Source: JAWKWH01 sp965204295 (GTDB lineage Bacteria; Pseudomonadota; Alphaproteobacteria; Rhizobiales; Rhizobiaceae). Taken from it: 64,000 bases of DNA. Positions 1 through 8,280 of the stretch are shown here, piece after piece; position 1 is the stretch's first letter, and every line of letters starts with the position of its first letter. The position numbers and the translations under genes were made by a program. The stretch covers positions 2,852,001 through 2,916,000 of the forward strand of contig OZ241973.1 in assembly GCA_965204295.1 (NCBI GenBank), given 5' to 3'. The notes under the pieces are model-generated. The model searched no databases and had not been told where the DNA came from. It saw nothing but the letters and a program-made list of their open reading frames with translations.

Positions 1-182
1 GGGATCAGGCGCGACAAACCCGGTTCGATCTGATCCATCGGCAAGAGTGACGGGTTCTTGAAGATCAACTTTTGCAGCCAGCGTTCGTCATAGACATCGT
101 TTTGCGTAAGCGTAATCCGTTCCAACTGCCTTGTTGCGCCGTCTGCGCTTATGATTACCGGTGTCCCAACTGCTTTTGTCAT
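1..182 (-). CDS. N-terminal fragment of an uncharacterised protein (cut by left edge)
   Basis: An ATG at 180-182, with GGAG about six bases upstream, opens a frame of 60 codons that runs off the left edge, so only the N-terminus is present. It begins MTKAVGTPVI and holds the segment DERWLQKLIFKNPSLLPMDQ followed by IEPGLSRLIP. From memory, this WLQ-LI-NP-LLP-IEPG pattern is the opening of a family of uncharacterised bacterial proteins sometimes described as nuclease-like; I cannot confirm that without a search. The next 174 bases up to the sulfotransferase remnant show no gene. Confidence 0.6.
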   Translation of the reverse strand, partial: MTKAVGTPVIISADGATRQLERITLTQNDVYDERWLQKLIFKNPSLLPMDQIEPGLSRLI

Positions 183-356
183 TACAACTCCGGGGCGCTC
201 AGAGCCCAAACGAAAATCGGGTTGAGCGATTTCAGTCCGTCATGGTTCTCCGCGCTTGCGACAACGGGAGAGAATCGCGCCCTGGACCGAACTTGCCCGC
301 CGGCGGTATGACCGGCGGGAGCCGGATACCGCTCTTCGGGCCTCGCAGGGCGCGGC

Positions 357-1094
357 CTACAATTCGATGGTGCGGGGAAGATTCTCGACATCTCCATAGT
401 TCGCGATGATTTCAGCCGGATCGGCCGGGGCGGTTTTCCGCGTCAGTTGCTCCAGTCGATGATCGCCGCCAATTCCCAAATAATCGATCAGGCCGGAATA
501 TTCTTCCCGCATTCGCTCATACCGCATGATGTACGCGGACGGAAACCTGTCTTTCAGATTGTTGAGCTTGGTTAGCTGCCCACTTCGGAAGCGCTCCAAC
601 TGTTTAGGATCGACAACGACCTGCCGGGTATCCGGCTCTGTCTCTTCATCGGCAGCAAGGGAATATCTGACGCGATTTTGGGCCAGGCGGCGACAACTTG
701 CGTAGACAGCCAGTTGGTCTTCGCGATATAGAATGACCGGTATAATTCCTTCATTGGAGAAATAGTCGAGATACGTTTCCTTGTGAGGCGAATAGAAGAT
801 GTCTTCGAGAATCATTTTGAATCCGACATGTTTCGCCTCAATCGGCCAGACGTGTTCTCCCAAGAATTTTATGGGATCGGCGTCCCGTTCCCTTAACAGC
901 GAGGCGCCAAACAGTTTTCGCAATTTTCTCTTGAGGGTATATATCAGGTTTTCTTTATTAGGGATCAGATATTCAATCCCTGCCATGCTCAGAACCTAGC
1001 CATGGCAGACCACATGCTGATGGGAATTGAGGCTGAGCGCCAGCATGGTCGAGCCGGCGCGGGCCTGGCTGAATATCACAAAGCGCGAACACAT
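357..1094 (-). pseudogene. Sulfotransferase family gene interrupted by an in-frame TAG
   Basis: Read from an ATG at 1092-1094, the frame gives MCSRFVIFSQARAGSTML and then SHQHVVCHG. This is the typical N-terminus of PAPS-dependent sulfotransferases (Stf0/NodH-like), with SQARAGST as the PAPS-binding loop. Codon 33 is TAG (996-998). The same frame then continues without a gap for 209 more codons (MAGIEYLIPNK... to 357), including a YREDQLAVYASCRRLAQ-type helix common in this family. The full reading is 246 codons including the final stop, close to a small sulfotransferase. Translation restarting at the ATG at 984-986 would lose the PAPS loop, so the gene is probably dead unless the TAG is a sequencing error. 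The acceptor substrate (glycan or lipid) is unknown. Confidence 0.75.
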
Positions 1095-1201
1095 ACTTCG
1101 ACAATATTGGCAAACTCTGATTGGGTCAAAGGCGAAATTCGCGCCGGGTCCGGCCTGTCGGAGCGGGTTTTCCCAAACGGTTCGCGGCGCGGTTCCGGCT
1201 T

Positions 1202-1657
1202 TCAGTTCTTCTCACCCAACTTCTCTTCCAGCAGACCGACAATTTCAACGAGCTTCCTCGCCTTGCCGAGAGCGTTTTCGACAATTTCAATCTGTTCGTC
1301 GAAGGGTTTGGAAAGATCGACCGGTGGAACAACGGGTATGACGAGGTAGTCGTGCGTTTTCCAGCCATGGTCTTCCGCCCGTTCCAGTTCTATCCCGGAG
1401 GGCAGTTCCAGTTTTCTTGCCAGGTCTCGATAGGAATTCCCCAGTTGCAGCGTCATCTTTTGCGGCGCCTTCACCTTCCACCACAGCATCTTGTTGAAGG
1501 AAGACCCTTGATACCGGATGGTCGGTCCGCCTTTGTCCGTGCTGGGTTTTTCGCCGGGTCGTCTGTGCCAAAGATCCGGTGCGTGTTTCTCATCGAGATA
1601 TTGCGACAGCGCCGAACTGAAATTCATAACATCTTCGGTTGAAGCAGAATTGGTCAC
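1202..1657 (-). CDS. Uncharacterised 151-residue protein
   Basis: The frame starts at GTG (1655-1657) with a strong AGAGGAAAG ribosome site, giving MTNSASTEDVMNF. It has no signal peptide or membrane segment. The middle (GPTIRYQGSSFNKMLWWKVK, residues about 44-63) is aromatic and basic. The C-terminal third (EQIEIVENALGKARKLVEIV to LLEEKLGEKN) is predicted by eye to be one or two amphipathic helices. I do not recognise the family. It lies about 100 bases upstream of the sulfotransferase remnant on the same strand and could once have been co-transcribed with it. The good ribosome site and intact frame argue that it is a real gene. Confidence 0.55.
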   Translation of the reverse strand: MTNSASTEDVMNFSSALSQYLDEKHAPDLWHRRPGEKPSTDKGGPTIRYQGSSFNKMLWWKVKAPQKMTLQLGNSYRDLARKLELPSGIELERAEDHGWKTHDYLVIPVVPPVDLSKPFDEQIEIVENALGKARKLVEIVGLLEEKLGEKN

Positions 1658-1770
1658 AACTTTCCTCTTTCTCGCCCGGTCGGAAACGGCAAGTTTTCCG
1701 AAAATTCCCCCGCTTGCCCCGCGGTCGTCAGGGGCGCTCGAATGGCTTTCAAAGAGCCTTCGAGAATGTC

Positions 1771-1903
1771 CTGAAACCGACCCCGCGCAATAAAATCGCT
1801 TTTTTCAGCGTGCTAAAACCCGCTGACAAGCTGCACCGACGAGGTTCAAAGCGGAATGCGTGGCCCCTTGCCGGTCAGTCCCAGCGGGCGTCGTTCAGCC
1901 GCC
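1771..1903. repeat. 133-bp direct repeat, copy 1 (3' end of ankyrin gene 1)
   Basis: This stretch matches 3126-3258 at all but one position (C at 1781 against T at 3136, by my comparison). It covers the 3' non-coding flank and the last codons of each ankyrin gene, encoding the shared C-terminus RLNDARWD. It shows the two ankyrin genes arose by segmental duplication or have been homogenised by gene conversion. Confidence 0.9.
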
Positions 1904-2966
1904 AATAGGTGGGCGTGCCGATCAGCGGCGAATCCTCCGGAATGAGATCGAACGGGGTTTTGCCATCCTCGGTCTGCGCGTCGGGATCGGCTCCGGCTTC
2001 GAGCAGCGCCGTAATCGCGGCGGCGTGGTCGTGGCCGCGCGCGGCATAGCCATGGCCGAGCCACGCGGCAAGGTGCAGCGGAGTGACGTGATTCTCGCCC
2101 CACGCGTTGGGATCGGCTCCGCCTTCGAGCAGCGCCGCGATCGCGGCGGCATGGCCCCCTAACACAACGGATTGCAGCGGGGTGCTGTCATTCTCATCCC
2201 GCACATTGGGGTCAGCCTTGGCTTCAAGCAGCGCTGAGATCGCGGCGGCTTGGCCGTTGGCCGCAGCAAGGTGCAGCGGGGTGAAATCATCCCCGCCCCG
2301 TGAATTCGGATCGGCCCTGGCGTCGAGCAGCGCTGAGATCGCGGCGGCTTGGCCGTTGGCCGCAGCAAGGTGCAGCGGGGTGGAGCCATTCTTGTTCCGT
2401 GCGTTGGGGTCGGCCCCGGCTTCGAGCAGCGCCGTGATCGCGGCGGCATGGCCGTGCTCAGCAGCAATGTGCAGTGGGGTGAAGCCATCCTCGGTCCGTG
2501 CGTCGGGGTCAGCCCCGGCTTCAAACAGCGCCGCGATTGCCGCGGCATGGCCGTAAAACGCGGCAGCGTGCAGCGGAGTGTAGCCATTCTTGTCCCGTGC
2601 GTGGAGATCGGCCCCGGCATCAATCAGCGCCTCGATTGTGGCGACATGGCCTTCCTGCGCGGCAAAGTGCAGCGGGGTGTTGCCATCATCGGTCCGTGCG
2701 TTGGGATCGGCCCCGGCTTCAAACAGCGCCTTGATCGCGGCGGCATGGTCTCCATGCGCGGCAAAGTGCAGCGGGGTGAAGCCATACTGGCCCTCCCTTG
2801 CGTCGGGATCGGCCCCGGCCCGCAGGCAGGCGTGCACATCCTCGGCGCCGGCCGTCTTGAAGAAACTCCAACTGTTCCAGTTCGCGCAGTCGGGCTGCGC
2901 CCGCGCGGTTGTCAGAGTCATACAAGCCGTCAAGGCCGCTATGATCGCAACGATTCCAATCCTCAC
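1875..2966 (-). CDS. Secreted ankyrin-repeat protein
   Basis: The frame encodes 363 residues from a GTG at 2964-2966 with GGAGG eight bases upstream. The N-terminus MRIGIVAIIAALTACMTLTT followed by ARAQ looks like a Sec signal peptide cleaved near residue 23, so the protein is probably periplasmic or secreted. From about residue 60 it is eight or nine consecutive 33-residue ankyrin repeats of the form TPLHxAAxxGHAAAIxALLEAGADPxAR; the last one (TPFDLIPEDSP) is divergent and leads into a short tail ending RLNDARWD. Ankyrin arrays are protein-binding scaffolds; the partner is unknown. Repeat units are nearly identical at the DNA level, so copy number can change by recombination. A relative lies just upstream on the same strand (3230-3966). 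Confidence 0.85.
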   Translation of the reverse strand: MRIGIVAIIAALTACMTLTTARAQPDCANWNSWSFFKTAGAEDVHACLRAGADPDAREGQYGFTPLHFAAHGDHAAAIKALFEAGADPNARTDDGNTPLHFAAQEGHVATIEALIDAGADLHARDKNGYTPLHAAAFYGHAAAIAALFEAGADPDARTEDGFTPLHIAAEHGHAAAITALLEAGADPNARNKNGSTPLHLAAANGQAAAISALLDARADPNSRGGDDFTPLHLAAANGQAAAISALLEAKADPNVRDENDSTPLQSVVLGGHAAAIAALLEGGADPNAWGENHVTPLHLAAWLGHGYAARGHDHAAAITALLEAGADPDAQTEDGKTPFDLIPEDSPLIGTPTYWRLNDARWD

Positions 2967-3125
2967 GCTATCATCCTCCCCGCCGCCGTCTCTAGCACCG
3001 CCGGTTCGCCGCGATCAACCTCGACGGCCCGCGAATTCGACGGCCGGCGTCGCGAAAACCTCGACCGCTTTCGGAGCGCTTTTCAGGCCCGTTCGAAGGG
3101 GCCTCGAAGACCTCTCGAAAATATC

Positions 3126-3258
3126 CTGAAACCGATCCCGCGCAATAAAATCGCTTTTTTCAGCGTGCTAAAACCCGCTGACAAGCTGCACCGACGAGGT
3201 TCAAAGCGGAATGCGTGGCCCCTTGCCGGTCAGTCCCAGCGGGCGTCGTTCAGCCGCC
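3126..3258. repeat. 133-bp direct repeat, copy 2 (3' end of ankyrin gene 2)
   Basis: This is the second copy of the repeat at 1771-1903, with one difference by eye. It sits in the same place relative to the second ankyrin gene. A shorter shared motif, gccgtctctagcac, also occurs near the 5' side of each gene (about 2985 and 4005), so the duplicated unit probably spanned the whole gene. Confidence 0.9.
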
Positions 3259-3966
3259 GGTGGACCGGCGTACCGATCAGCGGCGAATTCTTCGGGATGA
3301 GATCGAACGGGATCAACCCGTGCTTGTCCCGCTTGTCGGGATCGGCCTCACCTGCGAGCAGCGCCGCGATCGCAGCGGCATGGCCTTCCTGCGCGGCAAA
3401 GTGCAGCGGAGTGATGCCCTCCAAAGCCCGCGCGTTGGGATCGGCCCCGGCGTCGATCAGCGACTTGATCGCGGCGGCATCGCCCTGTGCCGCAGCATAG
3501 TGCAGCGGGGTGAAGCCATCCTCGTCCCGCGCATCGTGATCGGCTAGTGCAGCGGGGTGAAGCCATCCTCGTCCCGCGCATCGTGATCGGCTCCGGCTTC
3601 GAGCAGCGCCGCGATCGCGGCGGCATGGCCTTCCTGCGCGGCAAAATGCAGCGGGGTGAAGCCGTCCTCGTCCCGCGCATCGGGATCGGCCCCGGCTTCA
3701 AGCAGCGCCTCGATTGCGGCGGCTTGGCCGTTGGCCGCAGCAAGGTGCAGCGGGGTGAAATCATCCCCGCCCCGTGAATTCGGATCGGCCCCGGCTTCGA
3801 GCAGCGCCGCGATCGCGGCGGCATGGCCGTTCTCCGCAGCATTATGCAGCGGGGTTTTGCCCTTCTCGTTCCGTGCGTCGGGATCGGCTCCGGCTTCAAG
3901 CAGCGCCGCGATCGCGGCGGCATGGCCGTGCTCCGCGGCACGGTGCAGCTCGGTGTTCTCGGTCAT
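3230..3966 (-). pseudogene. Ankyrin-repeat gene 2, frameshifted by a 47-bp tandem duplication
   Basis: The gene starts at an ATG (3964-3966) with GGAG six bases upstream and reads MTENTELHRAAEHGH..., four clean ankyrin repeats without a signal peptide, until a TAG at 3544-3546. The stop is caused by 47 bases present twice in tandem (3498-3544 and 3545-3591); 47 is not a multiple of three. Beyond the junction the other frame continues the array (DARDEDGFTPLHYAAAQGD... then EGITPLHFAAQEGH) and ends in the same C-terminal tail as gene 1 (PLIGTPVHRRLNDARWD). Equivalently, a 99-base repeat unit may have lost 52 bases. The intact product would be cytoplasmic, unlike gene 1. The 140-residue truncated product may still fold, because ankyrin arrays tolerate truncation. 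Confidence 0.8.
3498..3591. repeat. Perfect 47-bp tandem duplication inside ankyrin gene 2
   Basis: Positions 3498-3544 and 3545-3591 are identical, both starting tagtgcagcggggtg and ending cgtgatcggc. The copies abut directly. This is the lesion that frameshifts the ankyrin gene. Confidence 0.95.
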
Positions 3967-4053
3967 GGTCTTCTCCGGTTCGAACCGGGCGCCGCGCCCT
4001 TCGTCGCGCCGTCTCTAGCACGGCGCAAACATGTGCGCCAGCGCCCGGCGGGG

Positions 4054-4740
4054 TCAGCCCGGAGCCGCGTAGGACCGCAACTTGGAGGTCGACAGGCCGG
4101 AGCGGACCAGCGCCTCGCCGAGCGACACCGCGCACGACACCCCATCGACGACCGGCAATCCGAATTCGTCCGACAGCATCGACATCAGATCGCTCATGCC
4201 GGCGCATCCCAGCACGATGGCCTCGGCCCCGTCGTCCGCGATGGCGCGCTCGATTTCGCCGCGAATCCTGTCCAGCGTTTCGCGGTCTCCCTCTTCCAGC
4301 TTCAGCACCGGAATGTCCGTCGCCCGCACCCTCGCGCATTTGCGGTCCAGCCCATAGCGCATCAGATTGGCCTCCAGCCCGGCGACGGAACGCGCGAGCG
4401 TCGTGATCACGCTGAATTTCGGACTGATCAGCGAAGCCGCGTGATAGGCCGCCTCGCCGATGCCGATCACCGGAACCTCGAACACGCAGCGCAGCGCGTC
4501 GACGCCGGTATCGTCGAAACAGGCCACGACGATGGCGTCCACGTCCGGGTGACGCCCCGCTTCGGCCAGCAGCCCCGGTATGCAGGTCGCGACATCCAGA
4601 TATCCCTGAATGCTGTGCGGCCCCTCGCGCGAATTGGCGGCGACGATCTCGGTTTCGCGATGCGCCGCGGCCCGCGCCGCCGCCGCGATCTTCCGGGTCA
4701 TCGAGGCGGTGGTGTTCGGGTTGATGACAAGCAGCTTCAT
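4054..4740 (-). CDS. Asp/Glu/hydantoin racemase family protein
   Basis: This 228-residue enzyme of the cofactor-independent racemase superfamily opens with the family signature MKLLVINPNTTASMT. It has both catalytic cysteines: C74 in VVACFDDTG and C179 in VLGCAGMSD, the two-base pair that interconverts enantiomers. Members act on hydantoins, allantoin, Asp/Glu or maleate; the INPNT opening is most typical of hydantoin/allantoin racemases. It is the last gene of the liv-type ABC operon, seven bases after livF, with GAGGG upstream of its ATG. That context suggests the transporter brings in a racemic 5-substituted hydantoin or related amide, but the exact substrate is inference. Confidence 0.85.
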   Translation of the reverse strand: MKLLVINPNTTASMTRKIAAAARAAAHRETEIVAANSREGPHSIQGYLDVATCIPGLLAEAGRHPDVDAIVVACFDDTGVDALRCVFEVPVIGIGEAAYHAASLISPKFSVITTLARSVAGLEANLMRYGLDRKCARVRATDIPVLKLEEGDRETLDRIRGEIERAIADDGAEAIVLGCAGMSDLMSMLSDEFGLPVVDGVSCAVSLGEALVRSGLSTSKLRSYAAPG

Positions 4741-4747
4741 GGCGCCC

Positions 4748-5461
4748 TCACACGTCGCCGCCCAGATAGGCCGCCTTGATCCGGTCGTCGTTCAGCAACT
4801 CCCTGGAATTTCCGGAAATCGCCACATTGCCGGTGGTCAGCGCGTAGGCGCGGTTGGAAATCGACAACGCCATGCGTGAATTCTGCTCGACCAGAAGCAC
4901 CGACACGCCTTCGTCGCAGTTGATCGCCACGATGGAGCGGGCGATATCCTGCACCAGTTTCGGCGCGATCCCCAGGGACGGCTCGTCCAGCAGCAGCAGG
5001 CGCGGCGCGGCCATCAGCGCCCGCCCGATCACCATCATCTGCTGTTCGCCGCCCGACAGGGTTCCGGCGGATTGCTTGAACCGTTCCTTCAGCCGCGGAA
5101 ACCGTTCCAGCACGCTTTCCAGCGCCCGTTGCACATCGTGCTTGCCGGTTCGGGCGAAAGCGCCCATGAGAAGGTTGTCCTTCACCGTCATGTAGGGGAA
5201 TACGCGGCGGCCCTCGGGCACCATCACGACGCCGCGCCCGACAATCTCGGCCGGATTGCGCCCGTCGATCCGTTCGCCGTCGAAATGAACGCTGCCCGAC
5301 CTGATCTTGGCCAGGCCGGTGATCGCCCGCAGGATCGAGGATTTTCCGGCCCCGTTCGCTCCGATCAGCGCCACGGTCTCGCCCCGCTCAAGGCCGATCG
5401 ACACGCCCTTGAGCGCATAGACATGATCGTAATAGAGCTCGACATCCTGAAATTTCAGCAT
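4748..5461 (-). CDS. livF: Branched-chain amino acid-type ABC transporter ATP-binding protein LivF
   Basis: I start the gene at the ATG at 5459-5461 (MLKFQDVELYYDHVYALKGV), which matches family N-termini and lies just after the livG stop; a longer in-frame reading would overlap livG. The 237-residue product has Walker A GANGAGKSS at 34-42, the signature LSGGEQQMM at about 135-143 and Walker B RLLLLDEPS at about 154-162. It is the second of the two cytoplasmic ATPases that power a HAAT-family importer. It is the usual length for LivF. It sits between livG and the racemase gene, and all run on the minus strand with minimal spacing, so they form one operon. Confidence 0.92.
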   Translation of the reverse strand: MLKFQDVELYYDHVYALKGVSIGLERGETVALIGANGAGKSSILRAITGLAKIRSGSVHFDGERIDGRNPAEIVGRGVVMVPEGRRVFPYMTVKDNLLMGAFARTGKHDVQRALESVLERFPRLKERFKQSAGTLSGGEQQMMVIGRALMAAPRLLLLDEPSLGIAPKLVQDIARSIVAINCDEGVSVLLVEQNSRMALSISNRAYALTTGNVAISGNSRELLNDDRIKAAYLGGDV

Positions 5462-5468
5462 TTTTGGC

Positions 5469-6251
5469 TCAAACCCCGATCTCGTCATCGGCGCTGCCGA
5501 GATAGGCCTCGATGACCTTTTCGTCGGACTGAATTTCCGCCGGCGTGCCCTCGGCGATCATCTCGCCGAAATTCAGCACGACGATGCTGTCGGAAATGCT
5601 CATCACCGCCGGCATGTCGTGTTCGACCAGCAGAACGGTCACGCCGCGCTCGTCCCGCACCGACCGCACCAGATCGACCATGTTCATGGTCTCGTCGTGG
5701 TTCATGCCGGCGAACGGCTCGTCCAGCAGCAATATCTCCGGGTCCGTGGCCAGGCCGATGGCGACGCCCAGCGCCCGCAGATTGCCCTGCGGCAGGTTCG
5801 ACGCCAGTTCGTCGGCGATCTCCGACATGCCGAGGAATCCGATCAGCTCGTCGGCATAGTCGCCAAACGACGCGATGTCGTCCCGCGCGGTGCGCGAGTC
5901 CCAGAAATAGCCCGCCAGCGTCGCCCGCGCCCGCAGATGCTGGGCCACGATCACGCTTTCGCGCACCGTCATCGACTTGAAGATCGTGGTTTCCTGAAAG
6001 GTCCGCACCACTCCCTTGCGCGCCACGATATGCGGCTTGAGGTTGGAGATGCGCTCCCCTTTGAACAACACCTGGCCTTCCGTCGCCGGCAGAAAGGACG
6101 AAATCACCTTGAACAGGGTCGATTTCCCGGCCCCGTTCGGCCCGATCACCGACAGGATCGCGTTTTCCCGCACATCGAAACTGATGTCGCGGTTCGCGGT
6201 CAGACCGCCGAATTTCTTGGTGACGTTCCGAACCTGCAACAGCGCGCTCAT
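5469..6251 (-). CDS. livG: Branched-chain amino acid-type ABC transporter ATP-binding protein LivG
   Basis: The 260-residue ATPase has Walker A GPNGAGKST at 37-45, a LivG-type signature of relaxed sequence (ASNLPQGNLRALGVAIGLA) and Walker B EILLLDEPFAGMN. LivG proteins usually show LPYGQQR at the signature, so the PQGNLR form is a modest variant. The C-terminal extension typical of LivG (EGTPAEIQSDEKVIEAYLG) is present. The gene overlaps livM by four bases (ATGA), which indicates translational coupling. Its partner ATPase is livF, seven bases downstream. Confidence 0.92.
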   Translation of the reverse strand: MSALLQVRNVTKKFGGLTANRDISFDVRENAILSVIGPNGAGKSTLFKVISSFLPATEGQVLFKGERISNLKPHIVARKGVVRTFQETTIFKSMTVRESVIVAQHLRARATLAGYFWDSRTARDDIASFGDYADELIGFLGMSEIADELASNLPQGNLRALGVAIGLATDPEILLLDEPFAGMNHDETMNMVDLVRSVRDERGVTVLLVEHDMPAVMSISDSIVVLNFGEMIAEGTPAEIQSDEKVIEAYLGSADDEIGV

Positions 6252-7300
6252 TTCCCGGCCTTTCCCCTTCCGGGCAGGCGCAGGTTCAGCAGCCGGGTGA
6301 CGATGTACCGGGTTATTTTCTTCACCTTTCCCTTTCCGGGCAGGCGCAGGCTCAGCAGACCGTTGGGCAGCACCAGCATCAGAACGATCAGCAGGCTGGA
6401 ATAGATCAGCAACTGGTACTTGCCGAACTCGAACAACAGGTCCCAGCCGAAATAGAGCACCAGCGTGCCGAGCATCGGGCCGAACACATATCCCAGCCCG
6501 CCGAGGAAGCAGTTGAGCATGAAGTTTATGCTGTCGACGACCTGAAAACTCGACGGATAGACCGACTGCGCGATCGAGCCGAACATGGCTCCGCCGATGC
6601 CTCCGAAAAACGACGAAATCGCGAAGATCAGCACCCGGATATAGGCGATGTTGACGCCGATGGAACTGGCCAGATCCTCATTCTGCTGCATTGACCGGCA
6701 CAGATGCCCGAGGCGCGAATTCACCAGCCGATACATGGCCGCGAAGGTCAGCACCATCAGCGCGCAGGCGGTATAATAGAAAGCCAGCCGCGGGTTTTCC
6801 AGCGTCGCGAAATCCGGCGCCAGCGTCAGGCCGAAAACCGAAATCGCGCCCGGCAGCGGGATCGAGGTGATGCCCTTGGCGCCGTTGGTGACGGGCAGCG
6901 CCAGCGCCGTCAGCGTCACCACCTGCGTCAGCACCAGCGTGATCATGGCGAAATAGACGCCGCGCAGCCGCAGGATCGGCAGGCCGATCAGCACCGCGAC
7001 CAATGCCGCGAACAGCCCCGCCAGCGGCAGCGAGCCCCAGAACGACATGCCCGCCTTGGTCACCAGAATGGCCGAGACATAGGCCCCGATCAGGGCGAAC
7101 GCCCCCTGCCCGATATTGATCCGGCCGATATAGAAGGTCAGCCAGACCCCGGCGCTGGCGATCGCCAGAAGCGCCACCGAGGTCAGCGTATAGTAGAAAT
7201 CGGTCCGCCCGGAGACGGCGATCAGCATCGGCGCGACGACGAAGACCAGAACGAGGAACGCCGCCGGCCCGATCCATCTGCCGTTTGAAAGCCCCGCCAT
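6248..7300 (-). CDS. livM: Branched-chain amino acid-type ABC transporter permease LivM
   Basis: The 350-residue inner-membrane permease has about eight to ten hydrophobic segments and the family core GQGAFALIGAYVSAIL (around residues 64-79) and ISSFFGGIGGAMFGS. It forms the membrane channel with LivH. The C-terminus is unusual: after the normal end (LLIVLMLVLPNGLLSLRLPG) the tail repeats itself, with LRLPGKGKVKK followed 22 residues later by LRLPGRGKAGK. At DNA level this is about 34 bases repeated at a 66-base spacing (roughly 6259-6292 and 6325-6358), an in-frame duplication that extends the basic cytoplasmic tail. It overlaps livG by four bases and starts four bases after livH. Confidence 0.92.
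   Translation of the reverse strand: MAGLSNGRWIGPAAFLVLVFVVAPMLIAVSGRTDFYYTLTSVALLAIASAGVWLTFYIGRINIGQGAFALIGAYVSAILVTKAGMSFWGSLPLAGLFAALVAVLIGLPILRLRGVYFAMITLVLTQVVTLTALALPVTNGAKGITSIPLPGAISVFGLTLAPDFATLENPRLAFYYTACALMVLTFAAMYRLVNSRLGHLCRSMQQNEDLASSIGVNIAYIRVLIFAISSFFGGIGGAMFGSIAQSVYPSSFQVVDSINFMLNCFLGGLGYVFGPMLGTLVLYFGWDLLFEFGKYQLLIYSSLLIVLMLVLPNGLLSLRLPGKGKVKKITRYIVTRLLNLRLPGRGKAGK
6259..6358. repeat. In-frame 66-bp-period duplication at the 3' end of livM
   Basis: Two near-identical segments of about 34 bases (sharing ttccgggcaggcgcagg) lie 66 bases apart and encode the doubled LRLPG(K/R)GK tail. The period is a multiple of three, so the frame is kept. Confidence 0.75.
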
Positions 7301-7304
7301 CGCC

Positions 7305-8174
7305 CTAGCCCCACGGCTTGCCCATCAGCCCCTGCGGGCGGATGGCCAGGAAGATCATCAGCGACACGAAGATCAGCAGATAGGTGATGTCGCCATATTG
7401 CGAGAGAACGGCCAGTCCGATGGCTTCCAGAAACCCCAGGATGACGCCGCCGGCGATGGCGCCGGAAATCACGCCCGCGCCGCCGATCATCACCATCATG
7501 AAGGCCTTGATCGAGGTCGGCCCGCCCATTCCGAGATTGACGCCGGTGATCGTCACCAGAAGCCCGCCGACCAGCCCGGCCAGCATCGCGCCCAGGGCGA
7601 AACCGATCATCGAATAGCGCTCGACATTGACCCCCATCAGTTGCGCCGCCACCCGGTCCTGCGCCAGCGCGCGCAAGGCGCGCCCGGTCCGGGAATACTG
7701 CATGAACAGGATGAAGGCGGCGACGCTCAGGATCGCCAGCGCGCAGATCGCGATGCGGTCATAGGGCATGATCAGCCGGAAATCCCAGTTCAGCACGCCG
7801 TTGACGATTTTTGGCACGCCGCGCTGCTTTTCGCCGAACAACAGCAGGATGATCGCGTCGAACAGAAACGCCAGCCCGGCGGCCAGAAGCATCGTGCTTT
7901 CCTCGCGGGCCGATCTTCGGATCACCGGTCCGAACAGGAATTTCTCGATCAGCGCCCCCAGCACCGCCAGCGTGACGCAGGACATCATCAGGGCGATCAC
8001 GAAGGGCCATCCGAACTGGCCGTAAAACGTGTAGGTCACGAAGCCGCCCAGGACATACATCTGCCCGTGGGCGAAGTTCAGCACGTTCATCAACGCGAAT
8101 ATCAACGTCAGGCCCAGCGCGATCATCGCGTATTGCGCCCCGAGATAGACTCCGTTTGCCAAGATCTGTTCCAT
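7305..8174 (-). CDS. livH: Branched-chain amino acid-type ABC transporter permease LivH
   Basis: The 289-residue permease opens MEQILANGVYLGAQYAMIAL and has about eight hydrophobic segments and the LivH loop NFAHGQMYVLGGFVTY. A further family motif near the C-terminus is GGAGVISGAIAGGVILGFLE. It pairs with LivM as the transmembrane unit. The ribosome site GGGAG lies six bases before the ATG. It is separated from the upstream binding-protein gene by 106 bases that contain a GC hairpin (8205-8220). Confidence 0.92.
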   Translation of the reverse strand: MEQILANGVYLGAQYAMIALGLTLIFALMNVLNFAHGQMYVLGGFVTYTFYGQFGWPFVIALMMSCVTLAVLGALIEKFLFGPVIRRSAREESTMLLAAGLAFLFDAIILLLFGEKQRGVPKIVNGVLNWDFRLIMPYDRIAICALAILSVAAFILFMQYSRTGRALRALAQDRVAAQLMGVNVERYSMIGFALGAMLAGLVGGLLVTITGVNLGMGGPTSIKAFMMVMIGGAGVISGAIAGGVILGFLEAIGLAVLSQYGDITYLLIFVSLMIFLAIRPQGLMGKPWG

Positions 8175-8204
8175 GAAGCTCCCGCCTGCGTCACCCGCGC
8201 CCCA

Positions 8205-8220
8205 GGCCGGATGACCGGCC
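8205..8220. promoter_or_regulatory. GC hairpin between binding-protein gene and livH
   Basis: The sequence ggccgg-atga-ccggcc is a perfect six-base-pair stem with a four-base loop. It has no T-run after it in the minus-strand direction, so it is not a canonical terminator. Hairpins placed just after a binding-protein gene commonly stabilise that part of the transcript; that role here is inference. Confidence 0.45.
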
Positions 8221-8280
8221 CGGGTCTTGTCCGTTCGCCGCCCTGTCCGCCGCGCCGGGAGGGCAGGGGTCTAGGTCCGC

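Noticed and set aside
1800..1845. Short inverted arms cagcg/cgctg near an A/T run as a terminator for ankyrin gene 1
   Set aside because: The stem is short with mismatches and the T-run is on the wrong side for the minus-strand gene.
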